A stretch of DNA of 64,000 bases from Tillus elongatus. Its lineage: Eukaryota > Arthropoda > Insecta > Coleoptera > Cleridae. Position 1 is the stretch's first letter, and each line of letters starts with the position of its first letter. This document shows positions 15,361 to 28,587 of this stretch, one piece after another. The notes below the pieces were generated by a model. It was not told where the DNA came from, searched no databases, and was given only the letters and a program-made list of their open reading frames with translations. The stretch lies in the NCBI GenBank assembly GCA_964006375.1, contig OZ023265.1:165690118-165754117 (forward strand), written 5' to 3'. The position numbers and the translations under genes were made by a program.

Positions 15361-15756
15361 AAACACGTTCAGAATTTTTTTAAAGAATATTCACTAAAAG
15401 CTTATCTTTTCTTCGCAGCTTTTAAATATATCCTAGGCAAATAATTTTTATCGAAGCGATGTATTTGGTGAGCGTGTCAGAGGGAAGTTTTATTGAAGGT
15501 GGTCCTTTATGAACCAGATTCTCATCCTATCGTCACGTCAAATCTCAATCTAAATATTTAGCAAGCCTAAATTTGCGCTTAATAGCTTATTATTCCCGCA
15601 TTTGATCTTTAATTCATCTCGTAATCTGTCTTGTGAAAAGAAGAATGTAAGACGAATATTTAAAATATCCGACCGAGATTAAAGTCGAGATTTAAATTAA
15701 CTCTATATTTAGATTTAGATGCTAATAACATTCAATTTGAGAAGGTAGAAAGGTAT
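15361..15756. other. no gene seen
   Basis: No supported ORF or repeat end; possible low-copy sequence. Confidence 0.45.
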
Positions 15757-15955
15757 AAGCCTAATGGCTCGAACAACCACTCAAAAAATATGGTAAGGCT
15801 GTACCTATTCAGATATGAGGATCTACCAGAGAATCTAGTAGTCAGAGAACGAGATCCAGAAACCCTGCTTACTAAGTGTTCAGACAACAATAAATACTCT
15901 AAAATATCATATAATTTTGTACTCCAGCTTCTATTACAAAGTAATGTTTTGATGG
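15757..15955 (+). repeat. ~200-bp dispersed segment, copy 2
   Basis: Second copy of the segment at 13071-13276. Here it continues rightwards (GTCCATCATCCTTTTCAGAA), so this is more likely the donor or the fuller copy. The open frame runs to 16017, but no domain is recognised. Confidence 0.65.
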
Positions 15956-16129
15956 TCCATCATCCTTTTCAGAAATTTTCTATTGAGAACATAACGGTAA
16001 AGTTTAATTTTTGTTAACAATTTTGCATAGATTACAAGTGGTTGAATTTGTATCTGTATTACTGGAGACACAACCATGATGTTGTGAATTTTCATACAAA
16101 AAATGTAATAACTTAATATTCCATTCAGT

Positions 16130-16680
<551 letters not shown>

Positions 16681-17034
16681 AATATTGTATGTGTTAAACA
16701 AAACCTATTAAATATTACAGACAACGTTTATCTTTGCATGGCGCAAAAAGCTCCGGAAGTACCAGAAAGATTCTTTTGAGAATTTTATAACTTTTCTCCT
16801 GTAAATGTCAAAATGGAGATTTGAAACGTGAAAATTAGTATTACTATTGCGGTTTACGAATCGTGAATATTGCATAAGATGTGTATTAGAATACCTTAGA
16901 TTTACGCTCTTCTTCTCATTTTGTAAAATAACCGCAAAATCTGTCTCTAAAGACCTTGCATATTACAAATAAATAACTTAAGACGATTATCGGTTATCTA
17001 CCTTTCTTCGTAGTAGTTTGCAAGAACCCTTACG

Positions 17035-17105
17035 TGGTGTAATGGTCACGATGCGTGTCTGACGAGTGAAGGGGCGTAAGTTCAAATCTCACCGTTGACT
17101 GAATT
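17035..17105 (+). repeat. tRNA-like segment with A and B boxes
   Basis: GTGGTGTAATGGTCACGA resembles an internal A box, and AAGTTCAAATCTCACC a B box 30-40 bp later. The anticodon arm does not fold as a proper stem, so it is probably a tRNA-derived SINE head or pseudogene. Confidence 0.45.
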
Positions 17106-17654
17106 TCTCTTTTAACTTTTTTTAAACCTTTTTTTCGTCTTTGATTTCAATTTAACGTTATCGGATCAGACTGTGTGATTCTAATATGTTTTTTAGCGAC
17201 TTCTTGTTGAAAAGGAAAGATAAGAACTTATAAGACTTTTAATTCAAGTTTAATAGTAGCTGTTGTTCCTCTTAGTTGGTAAAACCATGCCACAATGCAC
17301 ATAAACGTAGAGATTTGTGACATGAGAAGAGGCTGTTTTCTTCTCTACAACCAGATTCAATTTTTACAGCATCCACGGGCAAAATAATTTTCTCTGTGAA
17401 GCTACAGAAAAAGTATATAGTTCTGTATTTAGATTAGATTTTGAATATTTTCTAATTTATTTTTATTTCTATTAGTTAATTATCTTGTACAAATGCTGTT
17501 TTAATAGCGAATTTTCTTATAAATGAACTAAATGATTTTTCAAATTATTCGATTGATGGAACATTTATTAAACGAAATTAATCGAAAATAGGGTTTTAGT
17601 GGATTTTTGTGCAAACAAATTCTTTATTTTCAATTTTAATTACAGATTAGGTAT

Positions 17655-18425
17655 ATTATAGACATTGAAGTCACCAAAAATAGTGACCTCGGAGGAAGGA
17701 TATTCAGAAATCAGATGGTTGGTTTTTTCAGAAAGGTAGTCGAAGAGCTAGACAAAGTTGTTGTCAGAAGGTGACCGGTAAATGCAACAGATGAATTTAG
17801 TTGCAGCCCTGAGAGAGAGTTTCATCCAAAGTATGTCTTTTCTTCAAGCTTCTAAATTGGGGAGTCTGGTGCAGGGTAGATTACCGCGAACGTATGCGCA
17901 CAAGCCTCCATGCAATCTAAAGGAAGTAAGGAGCTCATACCACGGGAAATTAATGTAATTAGTGGCTGTTTTGGCACTGATTTGAGTTTCGGTGAGGAAG
18001 ATGAGTTGGGGCCTATTATCCTGGGGAAATGTTGGAGGGAGTTCAGGTTAGAATTTGGGCCACATATATTCGAGAAGGATATGTTATATATGAAATCTTG
18101 ATGCCGGCGCCCACTGTACACCCCTCTTCCGGAGATTCGAATGAAGGGGTATTTTACCTCCGGGGTATTTTGTACATGGAGGAGCCATCATTATTTTTGT
18201 TTATAAGGGAAACCGACCCATACACCAGAACCGGAAACGTCCGTTGGGACTTCACATGTAAGGGGTGGTACCTCCTCGGACGTGAAAAAATCATTTTTTG
18301 TCACGTAAATGAAAGTCCACTACCACCTGCTTAACTCCGATTAGTCGCCTCGTACGATAGGCATGAGTTATTTTGGGCCTATTCTTTTAGTTAGTCCCCG
18401 GACCTACAGGGGACACATATCACTA
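17655..18425 (-). mobile_element. RNase-H-less LINE copy G: 5' UTR and start of endonuclease
   Basis: Minus-strand fragment of the Jockey/CR1-like LINE seen also at 36.5, 43, 53, 54, 55 and 59 kb. From 18425 downwards it has the longest 5' UTR here, including GTACGAGGCGACTAATCGG. The shared leader (GGTGGTAGTGGACTTTC, TTCACGTCCGAGGAGGTACC in related form) follows. Next comes the apurinic-like endonuclease start (FSNICGPNSNL..., LFLTET-like region with frameshifts, IYRSPSDNN) down to GGTCACTATTTTTGGTGAC. It stops abruptly near 17655, so it is 3'-truncated or rearranged. The frame is broken and it is not functional. Confidence 0.8.
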
Positions 18426-18539
18426 GCTAGGTCATCTTTACGTATCTAAATATAGTAGGAAACCATAAAGGTTATGAGTATCAGACCTCGAATTGACTGT
18501 CTTAAATATATGCATGTGCATATGTGTCTGTGTGCACAT

Positions 18540-18665
18540 AAAGATATAAAAATTTAAACTGAGCCCGAATATGGGATATTGAGGTTACATTTAGCGCTCA
18601 TCTGAGGAAATTTTTTCAAAAATCAAGTCGCGAACTTCTCATATACGGCGGATTTTTTTACGAAA
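18540..18665 (-). repeat. block A' without TA array
   Basis: ATATAAAAATTTAAACTGAG, then TTTAGCGCTCATCTGAGGAA, a diverged reverse A block lacking a TA array. Confidence 0.6.
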
Positions 18666-19400
18666 ATTTTTTAAATTTAAAAGTAAATGCAAAACTTACA
18701 AAAAAAATTGTTTCTTGCTTACAATGAGTCTCCACAAGCTGAAAATAGCAGTTGAATTTGTAACCCAATGCTACTATCCTAGATACCTGCATTTAGCTTA
18801 AGTCAATTATATGATAGTCATGACTTCTTAATACTTGGTAAAGCCGTCTTAGTAGCCACTTGTTATACTAAATGAAGGCAATTTATAACAACACAGCCTC
18901 GACGCATATTCAACAGCGTTATTAATGTTTGTCAACACTTGGATTATGTAACATTTATTATTATGTACCTATAATTATCAAAATCCATTATTCTTTCTCC
19001 TCATTTCAAACAACGTTTGGTAATTGAACACTCTTCACTTGAGGGCACATCAGAAGCTGTGATAGTAATCTTGAGCAGAGCCATAATTAGTCTGTTTATA
19101 GCGTTTACAAGATGATGATGCGATCAAATAACTGTGTAACAAATATCACAGGACCGGAGCCTTGACACGAGTGTAAGCTCTTAAATCTAGCAATCAGCTC
19201 TAGCACAACAATCATTATAATCTTCCTCATAGAATATTCATTTCCTCCACCAGAGTCAGAAAGCAATCTCACAGTACATCGCCCACTCCGTTTACAGTAT
19301 CATATATTTATAGAATTTATAACTATAAGAGAGCTCATCTCTTGGTTTTCGTGTGAAATGTTATTTTACAATAAAAAAGAAGAAACTGCTTTATTAGAAA
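18666..19400. other. no gene seen
   Basis: Mixed-composition sequence without a supported gene. It may be single-copy intergenic or intronic DNA. Confidence 0.45.
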
Positions 19401-19404
19401 TGTT

Positions 19405-19540
19405 TCTTTTTAGTGAATTTTTATTTAAAAAATTCACTAATAGAGAGGTATCGATGGTAAGACTTTGCAAAAATTCTTTCAAATGAGCGCGAATTAGGAC
19501 CCCTAGAACCCATATCCGGGGTCAGTTTCAATTTTTATAT

Positions 19541-19629
<89 letters not shown>

Positions 19630-20400
19630 TGTATCACAACGATAACTCAAAAAATAATAGGCCGATTTTGATAAACTTTGGCATGTACCTTTCTTCTGTA
19701 AATGGCTTGGATAACTTCGTTAGTCAGGAAAATCGGATGAGGTTTTCCGGGAAAATTTTGAGTTTTCATTCGAAAAAAATTATTATCTCAAAAAGTAATA
19801 AGCCGATTTTAATAAAATTTGGCATGTACCTTCCTTTTGTAAATGGCTTTGACAAGTTCGTTAGTCAGGAAAGTCTAATGAGGTTTTCCGGGAAAATTTT
19901 GAGTTTTCATTCGAAAAAAATTCTTATCTCAAAAAGTAATAAGCCGATTTTAATAAAATTTAGCATGTACCTTCCTTTTGTAAATGGATTTGACAAGTTT
20001 GTTAGTCAGGAAAATTGGACGAGGTTTTCCGGAAAAATTTTGAATTTTCATTCGAAAAACATTTTTATCTCAAAGAATAATGGGCAGATTTTGATATAAT
20101 TTGGCATGTACCTTCCTTTTGTAAATTACTTTGAAAAGTTTGTTAATCAGAAAAATCGGACGAGGTTTTCCGGAAAAATTTTTAGTTTTCATTTAAAAAA
20201 AAAATTTATCTTAAAAAATAAAAAATCTATGATAACCAAATTTGGTAGGTAGATTTACGATATAAAAAGTAAACTATACACCAAAATTTAGATTTCTATG
20301 TTACAAGAATATAAAGTTATAATAAAATATTTTGTGCCAGATCATTTCTATGAAAATTCACTACCATAACGCACTTGCTGCGTGCCGAGTTTTTTCTGCA
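19405..20400 (+). repeat. A-(TA)n followed by tandem 141-bp modules
   Basis: A (19420-19541), (TA)n at 19542-19624, then a module starting GCCGATTTTGATAAACTTTG that repeats at 19661, 19802, 19943 and 20084, an exact 141-bp (47-codon) period. Because the period is a multiple of three, one frame stays open across three modules and gives a repetitive peptide (KFGMYLPFVNGFDKFVSQE). This is the clearest view of the unit that builds block B. There is no evidence it is translated. Confidence 0.85.
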
Positions 20401-20516
20401 TAGCGATGATTCATTGTTCATTCCTACTGATTTGTGTGCAAACCAAAACATATTATCAGCCAGAGTTAAATATTCGCAAACGCACAAATGGCACATTTTA
20501 ATTAAAACATGAGGAG

Positions 20517-20521
<5 letters not shown>

Positions 20522-20598
<77 letters not shown>
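20522..20598. repeat. (TA)n array
   Basis: Dinucleotide array bounding the left side of the large palindrome. Confidence 0.95.
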
Positions 20599-20601
<3 letters not shown>

Positions 20602-20679
20602 CAGAAAGATTTCCGCGGTCTTTAATGTGAGACATGCTTGGTTCTCGGGTTAAACCGCGTCCAGAATTTATGGAAACTC

Positions 20680-20714
20680 GACGTTTCGGCTCCTGTTTTG
20701 GAGCCATTTTCAAG
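20680..20714 (-). ncRNA. degenerate hammerhead-like motif, left arm
   Basis: Mirror of 21625-21659. Stem II is GGCTCC/GGAGCC followed by GAAAC and GTC, but the CUGANGA core is replaced by CTTGAAAA, so self-cleavage is not expected. Confidence 0.45.
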
Positions 20715-21624
20715 AGGTAAAGGAAATATGTAAGGACACTCTAAGGCCTCAATCTGCCTACTCCTTAGAGTGATGGACAAAGGTGGGTAAAGGAAATATG
20801 TAAGGATACTCTAAGGCCTCAATCTGCCTACTCCTTAGAGTGGTGGACAAATGTGGGTAAAGGAAATATGTAAGGACACTCTAAGGCCTCAATCTGCCTA
20901 CTCCTTAGAGTGATGGACAAAGGTGGGTAAAGGAAATATGTAAGGACACTCTAAGGCCTCAATCTGCCTACTCCTTAGAGTGGTGGACAAAGGTAGGTAA
21001 AGGAAATATGTAAGGACACTCTAAGGCCTCAATCTGCCTACTCCTTAGAGTGGTGGATAAAGGTAGGTTGGGTTGTTGTAGCTCGATTACGGGGCCTCAA
21101 TCTGCCTACTCCCCAAATCTCGCTGGAGATCGTCTGTGAGGTCTCAGTGTGTTCAACCCTAGGATCTCTCTGAGGCCTAGGGTTGAACACACTGAGACCT
21201 CACAGACGATCTCCAGCGAGATTTGGGGAGTAGGCAGATTGAGGCCCCGTAATCGAGCTACAACAACCCAACCTACCTTTATCCACCACTCTAAGGAGTA
21301 GGCAGATTGAGGCCTTAGAGTGTCCTTACATATTTCCTTTACCTACCTTTGTCCACCACTCTAAGGAGTAGGCAGATTGAGGCCTTAGAGTGTCCTTACA
21401 TATTTCCTTTACCCACCTTTGTCCATCACTCTAAGGAGTAGGCAGATTGAGGCCTTAGAGTGTCCTTACATATTTCCTTTACCCACATTTGTCCACCACT
21501 CTAAGGAGTAGGCAGATTGAGGCCTTAGAGTGTCCTTACATATTTCCTTTACCCACCTTTGTCCATCACTCTAAGGAGTAGGCAGATTGAGGCCTTAGAG
21601 TGTCCTTACATATTTCCTTTACCT

Positions 21625-21659
21625 CTTGAAAATGGCTCCAAAACAGGAGCCGAAACGTC
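21625..21659 (+). ncRNA. degenerate hammerhead-like motif, right arm
   Basis: CTTGAAAA, then a 6-bp stem GGCTCC/GGAGCC with loop AAAACA, then GAAACGTC. The stem II-GAAAC-GTC half matches Penelope-type hammerheads; the first core segment does not. Probably a relic. Confidence 0.45.
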
Positions 21660-21706
21660 GAGTTTCCATAAATTCTGGACGCGGTTTAACCCAAGAACCA
21701 AGCATG

Positions 21707-22420
<714 letters not shown>

Positions 22421-22445
<25 letters not shown>

Positions 22446-23095
22446 TTGCATTTTTTAAAGAAATATGATGCGTTTGTATTTAAAAAAATCTGGACGCAGT
22501 AAGTACGTTTTGGTAGCGAATTTTCGGTAAATTTGCAGTTTAGCTCCCGAACGCTTTTAAAAAACTGTTTTCAGAAACCTACCCAAGGCCCCCCTGGATC
22601 CACAAACCCCAAGAAAAATTTCATGTTTGCACACCCCAAGGAAGTTACGGGACCAGGAGTGAGTAGGGGTGTATAATTTTTTTTAGGTAATTTTTGTAGA
22701 ACAAATCCGTTAATGCATTTTTGCATTATTTATCAAAATATGATGCGTTTGTAAGAAAAAATCAGGACGCAGTAAGTGAGTTTTGATAGCGAATTTTCGG
22801 TAAATTTTCAGTTTAGCTCCCGAACGCTTTTCAAAAAATTGTTTTCAGAAACCTGCCTAGCCCCACACACCCCCCCACCGGGTCCACAAACCTAAAAAAA
22901 AAATTCTTGTTCACACCCCCCAAGGAATTTACGGGACCAGGAGTGAGTAGGGGTATATAATTTTTTAGCTAATTTTCGTAGAACAAATTCGTTAATGCAC
23001 TTTTGCATTTTTTATCGAAATATGATGCGTTTGTAAGAAAAAAATCTGGACGCAGTACGAAGTTACGGGACCAGGAGTGAGTAGGGGTGCTGAGC
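22421..23095 (+). repeat. 275-282-bp tandem repeat, two copies plus a partial
   Basis: The anchor GTAGAACAAAT occurs at 22421, 22696 and 22978. Each unit contains GACGCAGTAAGT, TTAGCTCCCGAACGCTTTT, a C-rich stretch and GGGACCAGGAGTGAGTAGGG. The third copy is internally deleted. Confidence 0.8.
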
Positions 23096-23560
23096 GGGGT
23101 ATGTAGTAAAAAGGAAATATGAGCAGAAAATGCGAATAAAACGGACTTGAAAGCTGTCTTTTTCACATCTTGAAGCCATATCCCCCTCAAACCCTGCCTA
23201 CCCCGCACAGCACCCCTAGCCCCCCAGATGCCGTAACTTCCTTGGTAGGTAGGAACAAGACATTTTTCTTGTGGTTTATGCAGCGAGGGTGGTTGTATGC
23301 ACGCGAGGGGGAAGAAAAATCCCCACGACGAAGAAGCCACCCACCAACCCCCCATTCCAGCCATAAGACGAACGGGGGGGACGTACACATTTGCTGCATC
23401 TAGACTTTTGAAAAATGTTTATATATTTTCAACCGAATATAGGCAACCGAATTTGATGCCTGCTTTCATCAAAGAAAGACATTTGCTATTAAAAATATTT
23501 TAAAGAAAATTTGCTACCATAACGCACTTGCTGCGTCCCGAAATTTTTTATAAATAAAGA
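23096..23560 (-). repeat. block D and E fragments
   Basis: A GC-rich stretch (CTGCCTACCCCGCACAGC, GCAGCGAGGGTGGTTGTATG) is related to 7340-7700 and 26060-26330. E-type sequence follows, ending CCATAACGCACTTGCTGCGT at about 23533. Overlapping ORFs on both strands are due to composition. Confidence 0.6.
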
Positions 23561-24090
23561 ATATTTTACTAATTTTCAACTTGATTTATTTTGTTAGAAA
23601 ATATACGTTACCTTATAATGGTTCTTACGTAATATATTAACTAGCTAGTCAAAAAACTAAACAGTTGTTATAATTATTATTAGTGATGAAAGGATTTTCG
23701 TAACATGGTGTGTAGCATCCACCATTTGTTACTGATTTAACTGGACAATCACATTTTGGAATATTAACTTAAATCTAGCTGTATTCCAAATTACAAGCAA
23801 ATACAGCAAAACAACCTCAAGTAAGTGTGTCTATTATCTATTGCATTTACATTTACTAAATAAAAATAAGATAGTGGTAACAGTGAATCTATAGTGCATC
23901 AAAATTACATGTAAATCACGGTTACTTTTTGTCATTACATTTAATGTGCTGGAACAGTCTGTCATTCCGTTGTTGCAAAATTTGTTTATTATCAGTGATT
24001 TTAATGCACCTCAGTTTAATTATGGATAAATGACTGATCCTTAAACCAAAGCTATCCATGATTTTTCTAATTTTAGCGAATTTTTCGTAA
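23561..24090. other. no gene seen
   Basis: AT-rich sequence with no supported gene; an A block starts at about 24075. Confidence 0.45.
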
Positions 24091-24120
24091 AACGAAAAAT
24101 TCACTAATGCGGAGATCTGT

Positions 24121-24217
<97 letters not shown>
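24091..24217 (+). repeat. truncated block A and (TA)n
   Basis: AAAATTCACTAATGCGGAGA, TCTGTGTTTA, then (TA)n at 24124-24217. The same shortened A block precedes the array at 5350. Confidence 0.8.
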
Positions 24218-24219
<2 letters not shown>

Positions 24220-24244
24220 TTAAGGGCAAGGCCGCAAGGACACA

Positions 24245-24289
24245 ACTGCATACACGTGTTTCAAGCTTATTGGCTATCATCAGTACGGT
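24245..24289 (-). ncRNA. hammerhead ribozyme motif, type I, minus strand
   Basis: On the minus strand: ACCGTA, CTGATGA, a short stem AGC/GCT with loop CAATAA, GAAAC, palindromic CACGTG, UA cleavage position, TGCAGT. Stem I has one C-A mismatch compared with the plus-strand copy. Confidence 0.65.
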
Positions 24290-24566
24290 ATAGCCAGGTG
24301 ATGATGGGAACACTCTGGATGAAGAAGCAACAATATACGGAGTCACAACAGGCAACCAGTGCACATTTGCAGCAACACTCGGAAGACCCTCAATTCGAGG
24401 GCAACAACAAAAATCGCCACGGAGGCAAAGAAATCACCTGCGTGAGCATCCGGAGCCCAGGAATAAGGTTCCTCTGAATGTTGCTGCAAATGTGCACTGG
24501 TTGCCTGTTGTGACTCCGTGTATTTTTGCTTCTTCATCCAGAGTGTTCCCATAATCACCTGGCTAT

Positions 24567-24611
24567 ACCGTACTGATGATAGCCAATAAGCTTGAAACAC
24601 GTGTATGCGGT
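24567..24611 (+). ncRNA. hammerhead ribozyme motif, type I
   Basis: Stem I ACCGTA/TGCGGT (6 bp, one G-U), core CTGATGA, stem II AGC/GCT with loop CAATAA, GAAAC, self-complementary CACGTG as minimal stem III, and GTA at the cleavage site. All invariant core residues are present. A U-U mismatch at the base of stem II and its 3-bp length may weaken activity. Minimal stem III versions are known to work as dimers. Confidence 0.72.
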
Positions 24612-24673
24612 TGTCTCCTTGCGGCCTTGGCCTTAACCTGCCTCCTTGTATAGTATACAGAAATTCCGTGTTA

Positions 24674-25330
<657 letters not shown>

Positions 25331-25858
25331 GTGTGATTAACAAAACCAATTGATTATTACATCCAACGGTTAAGTTTTCTTAAGTCGAATATTATCTTTT
25401 AATGAACTTAGGAACAAAGTTACCAAAAACGATACAGACCCGACCTATACAAAAGTAAGTAGGTGCCTAGACGTAAATAAAATCATTAGTATAAAAATCG
25501 TAAATAGCAAAAGTTGTACGTTTTGAATTTAAAAAAAAAACAGTATTGTGATATCGTTTGTGTTATAATTTACTTGAAAATTCAAAGTAGGCTGATCTGG
25601 CTGAAAATTGAGAGCCTGTCATAGATTTTAATTCTAAACAAGTTTTTTTTAATAACTTTTTGCGGTATCTTTATAAACAAAGGTAGTTTACTCTTAATAA
25701 GTTTTACTATATCAGTTATGAACCACCCTGTATAATTGATTTTGTTCATTTTCTCAACATCTCAGTTTAAGATAAAGCAGTACCGATTCCCAGAATATCA
25801 TAATCTAATTCGAAATTTTTTTGTCACTTATACCTTACCAACACTCAATCCGTGGACA

Positions 25859-25860
<2 letters not shown>
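25331..25860. other. no gene seen
   Basis: AT-rich, no supported gene. Confidence 0.45.
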
Positions 25861-25861
<1 letters not shown>

Positions 25862-25938
<77 letters not shown>

Positions 25939-26060
25939 AAATTGAAACTGACCCCGGATATATGTTCTAGAGGTCCTAGTTCGCGTTCATTTGCAAAATT
26001 TTTTTCAAAATTCAAAAGTCGGGATCTGCCCATTAGTTAATTTTTTCTACGAAAATTCAA
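25862..26060 (-). repeat. (TA)n and block A'
   Basis: (TA)n at 25862-25931, then TTGAAACTGACCCCGGATAT and CAAAAGTCGGGATCTGCCCA to about 26060. Confidence 0.85.
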
Positions 26061-27013
26061 TAAAAGGAAATGTGAGCGGAAAGTGCGAAAAAACAGCTAA
26101 GTTGGACCTCTATAAGCTGCCTTTATCCAGTTTTGCAGCTATACCTCCCTAAAATTCTGTTAATCCCACCCAGAACCCCTATATTCAACGTAGGTCCCGT
26201 AACTTTATTGCGGGTTGTTCCCAAGAAATTTTTCTTGTTTACATTATTCTTGTTTATGCATTGAGGGTGGTTGTAGGCATGCAGAAGAGGGAGGAGAACC
26301 CACGCTACAAATTAGCCAATCAAGATTTTCAATGTAGGTTTAAATTGTTACCCCATTTCATTTGTTTAAATATTTTTCCAAAAATAAAATTTAGGTTGCC
26401 TTGTTTGTCAGTCTTACATAGAGAGCTATAACATTGCATCATTTTCAAAAAGGATGGATACAGCAACAGTAAGTAAGTGTTGAAAAGGGTCTGGATGCAG
26501 CAAATACATTATGGTAGAAAATTTTTGTAAAAATATTTGGAATCCAATTACTCAATTTCCTACTAAGCTAGAATCTTCAATATTGAACCATAGTAACACT
26601 TATGTAAACGCAGCGTCGGTACTAAATTAAAGAAAAATAACATAATGAGCTTCGCGAATAACTACAAGCTGGTTCTAAAAAACCTTTTGTGTTATTTTGT
26701 TTGCAAAAACTAGTTCGATTCGGTTGACTGAAACAAAACCATCACAGCAATTAAAAGTAAAATACCGGCCATACTTATGAGTTCGTAAATAAATAATTTT
26801 TTTGTAAAAAACTTTTGTGAAATTTGTAACAGAATTTTTTCAACAGACTTGCAGTACTTACATATATCTCTACCAAATTATAATTTTCTAGCTCCATATA
26901 AAATAGAAACTTCTTCAAATAATCGCTAACTGCGACCTCTAAAACCAGTCTCTCAGGTCCATTTAAATTTAAAGAATTAGTTTTAATAATATACTTTACT
27001 AATATTGTACAAT
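26061..27013 (-). repeat. block D' interrupted by a LINE
   Basis: Reverse copy of the repeat at 6605-7700 (GGAAATGTGAGCGGAAAGTG, TAGGTCCCGTAACTTTATTG, ACAGACTTGCAGTACTTACA). It stops at TGTACAAT (27006-27013) and resumes at 28221 with TGTACAATTCTTATGAAAAT to the terminal CACTTGCTGCGTCC near 28270. Confidence 0.85.
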
Positions 27014-28220
27014 CCCCAACAGCCGCAATGGAGGTGTATCTACATCTAACCCCCCCCCCCAGACTTAGTTATTATGGGGGAGGCCAGGCTAGGACTATAC
27101 AGACTAGCCTGCAATGGTAGACTGAAGATCAACCCAGACTTCAGGGTCCACTGCAAAATTCAGAAGATCGTGAAGGAGCCCATGCTTCAAATGTGGTCAG
27201 ATTTCGCGAGCCTACAAATCTGCAGGGAAAACAACTTTACAGTGGAAATCCCCGACCGCGAAGCATGGCGGGAGGAGACGCCGGGCATACCTCTGGACGC
27301 GCTCGTCTGGTTCACGGACGGATCCTGCGGGAAGCGTGGGACGGGGGCAGGTGTTTATTCGGAAGGACCGATAATACGTCATAATATTTTCCTCGGAGCC
27401 CATGCAACGGTCATTCAGACCGAAATGTACGCCATTCTGCACTGCGTGCGGGAGAACAAGAGAAGCGGTTACACCAACAAGCAGATCCTCATACCCACAG
27501 ACAGCCAGGCAGCCCTTAAGGCCCTAAGTAACCCACAGGTAAATTCCTGGCTGGTCAGTCAGTGCCGAGACGACACGAGCGACATGGCTGGGCAGAATGA
27601 GGTCACCTTCATCTGGGTATCGGGTCACTCGGGGGGTCAAAGGCAATGACAGTCTTGCAAAGAGAGGGTCAGCAGAACCATTTATGGAACTAGAACCGGC
27701 TCTTAGAGTGACAAAGAGCACTGCCAGGGGAGGTATTAAGTCCTGGGTGAGAAACCAATACAAGGTGTACTGGGCAGACTGTCCAGGGCTCAGACATGGG
27801 AAGTCAATAATTGACGAACCCAGTTCAAAGAGAGCTGTGGAGCTGCTAAATCTTAGGAGAGCTCAGAAACATAACAGGTCTCTTGACGGGACAGATGGCC
27901 GTCAAGAAACACCTGCATAAAATGGGGCGGGTTCGAGAGGACCTCGCATGCAGACTCTGCGGCGAGGGGAGGAATCAGCCCGCACATCTTGTGTGAGTGT
28001 AAGGCTCTGGACCGCAAAAGACAACTGATCTACGGTCAGTCTAGACCGGAGACAGAGCATTATAAAACTTCACCCTACCAATCGATGTGCAGACTAGTTG
28101 AAGGCACAGTGATTTTGGAATGGATGGAGTAAAAAGACTAAGGGCATGCACAATTGCCAAAAGTTGCAGTGCTATCGGGGCGGCCAAGCCGCGGATGAGC
28201 CCTGAGGAAGGAAAAAATAG
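27014..28220 (+). mobile_element. 5'-truncated RNase-H LINE with 8-bp target duplication
   Basis: Bounded by TGTACAAT on both sides (27006-27013, 28221-28228). The uninterrupted homologous site at about 6640-6660 lacks the insert, confirming the borders. It contains the C-terminal part of ORF2 (post-RT region, RNase H, Cys-rich motif) and a short 3' UTR ending CCCTGAGGAAGGAAAAAATA. Two tiny relatives lie at 12793-12849 and 13293-13351. Confidence 0.9.
27024..28130 (+). pseudogene. LINE ORF2 C-terminus: RNase H and CCHC-type region (R1/I-like)
   Basis: Starts within ORF2 (AMEVYLHLTPPPDLVIMGEA is the region after the RT domain). RNase H motifs follow: WFTDGSCGKRGTGAGVYSE, Glu in VIQTEMYAIL, Asp in IPTDSQAALKAL, and FIWVSGHSGG where the frame shifts before VKGNDSLAKRGSAEP. 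RNase H would remove RNA from the RNA-DNA hybrid during target-primed reverse transcription. A Cys/His region follows (CRLCGEG, HILCECKAL). The 5' truncation removes the endonuclease and RT, and the frameshift at about 27640 breaks the rest. The post-RT and RNase H arrangement suggests the R1/LOA/I group; the exact clade is uncertain. Confidence 0.85.
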
Positions 28221-28285
28221 TGTACAATTCTTATGAAAATTCACTACTGTCATGCACTTGCTGCGTCCTTAACATTTTTTTATTC
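28221..28285 (-). repeat. block D'/E' end after the LINE
   Basis: TGTACAATTCTTATGAAAAT, then CACTTGCTGCGTCCTTAAC, the resumed repeat. Confidence 0.8.
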
Positions 28286-28573
28286 CAATGAGTGTCACGC
28301 CGATTTTATCCGTTCTTTTTTTGAGGAGCAACTTACTATTTTCTTTTTATTTGTTCACATTTTTTTATTAATTTACATTGGTTTTTGTATCTCCTTTCTA
28401 TTTGTTCACATTTTTTTATTAATTTACATTAGTTTTTGTGTTGAGATAATAAAAAGATATAAGAAAACATCTTCATCCTTCTATCCAATTATAGGACGAT
28501 GTTGACTGCAAATTACAAATTCCTTAGAATTTTTGAATTTATTCTTTAATTCCCTCGTAAAAACAATAGTTTA
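28286..28573. other. no gene seen
   Basis: T-rich sequence with a local direct repeat (TTTGTTCACATTTTTTTATT at about 28350 and 28402). No gene. Confidence 0.5.
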
Positions 28574-28587
28574 AACGTTCTAAGTAA

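Larger units (their letters stand above)
24218..24660. mobile_element. fold-back with two hammerhead motifs, Penelope-like
   Basis: Inverted arms of about 165 bp (left 24224-24390, right about 24475-24640) share AACACTCTGGATGAAGAAGC and GCACATTTGCAGCAACA, and surround about 90 bp of unique sequence. The arms differ at several positions, so the structure is not an exact assembly mirror. Each arm carries a hammerhead motif pointing outwards. TA arrays flank both sides. Inverted hammerhead-bearing terminal segments are characteristic of Penelope-like retroelements. No reverse transcriptase is present, so this would be a non-autonomous remnant. Confidence 0.7.

Noticed and set aside
17035..17105. 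A functional tRNA gene
   Set aside because: A- and B-box-like motifs are present but the anticodon and acceptor stems do not fold; treated as a tRNA-like relic.
19539..20099. 186-residue repetitive protein (47-residue repeats)
   Set aside because: Frame preservation follows from the 141-bp period; similar blocks elsewhere are full of stops and indels.
20717..21066. CRISPR-like array of 70-bp units
   Set aside because: Units are contiguous without unique spacers and the locus is eukaryotic; simple tandem repeat.
22969..23403. Overlapping proline- and glycine-rich ORFs on both strands
   Set aside because: They arise from the GC-rich block D repeat; no domain and both strands open equally.
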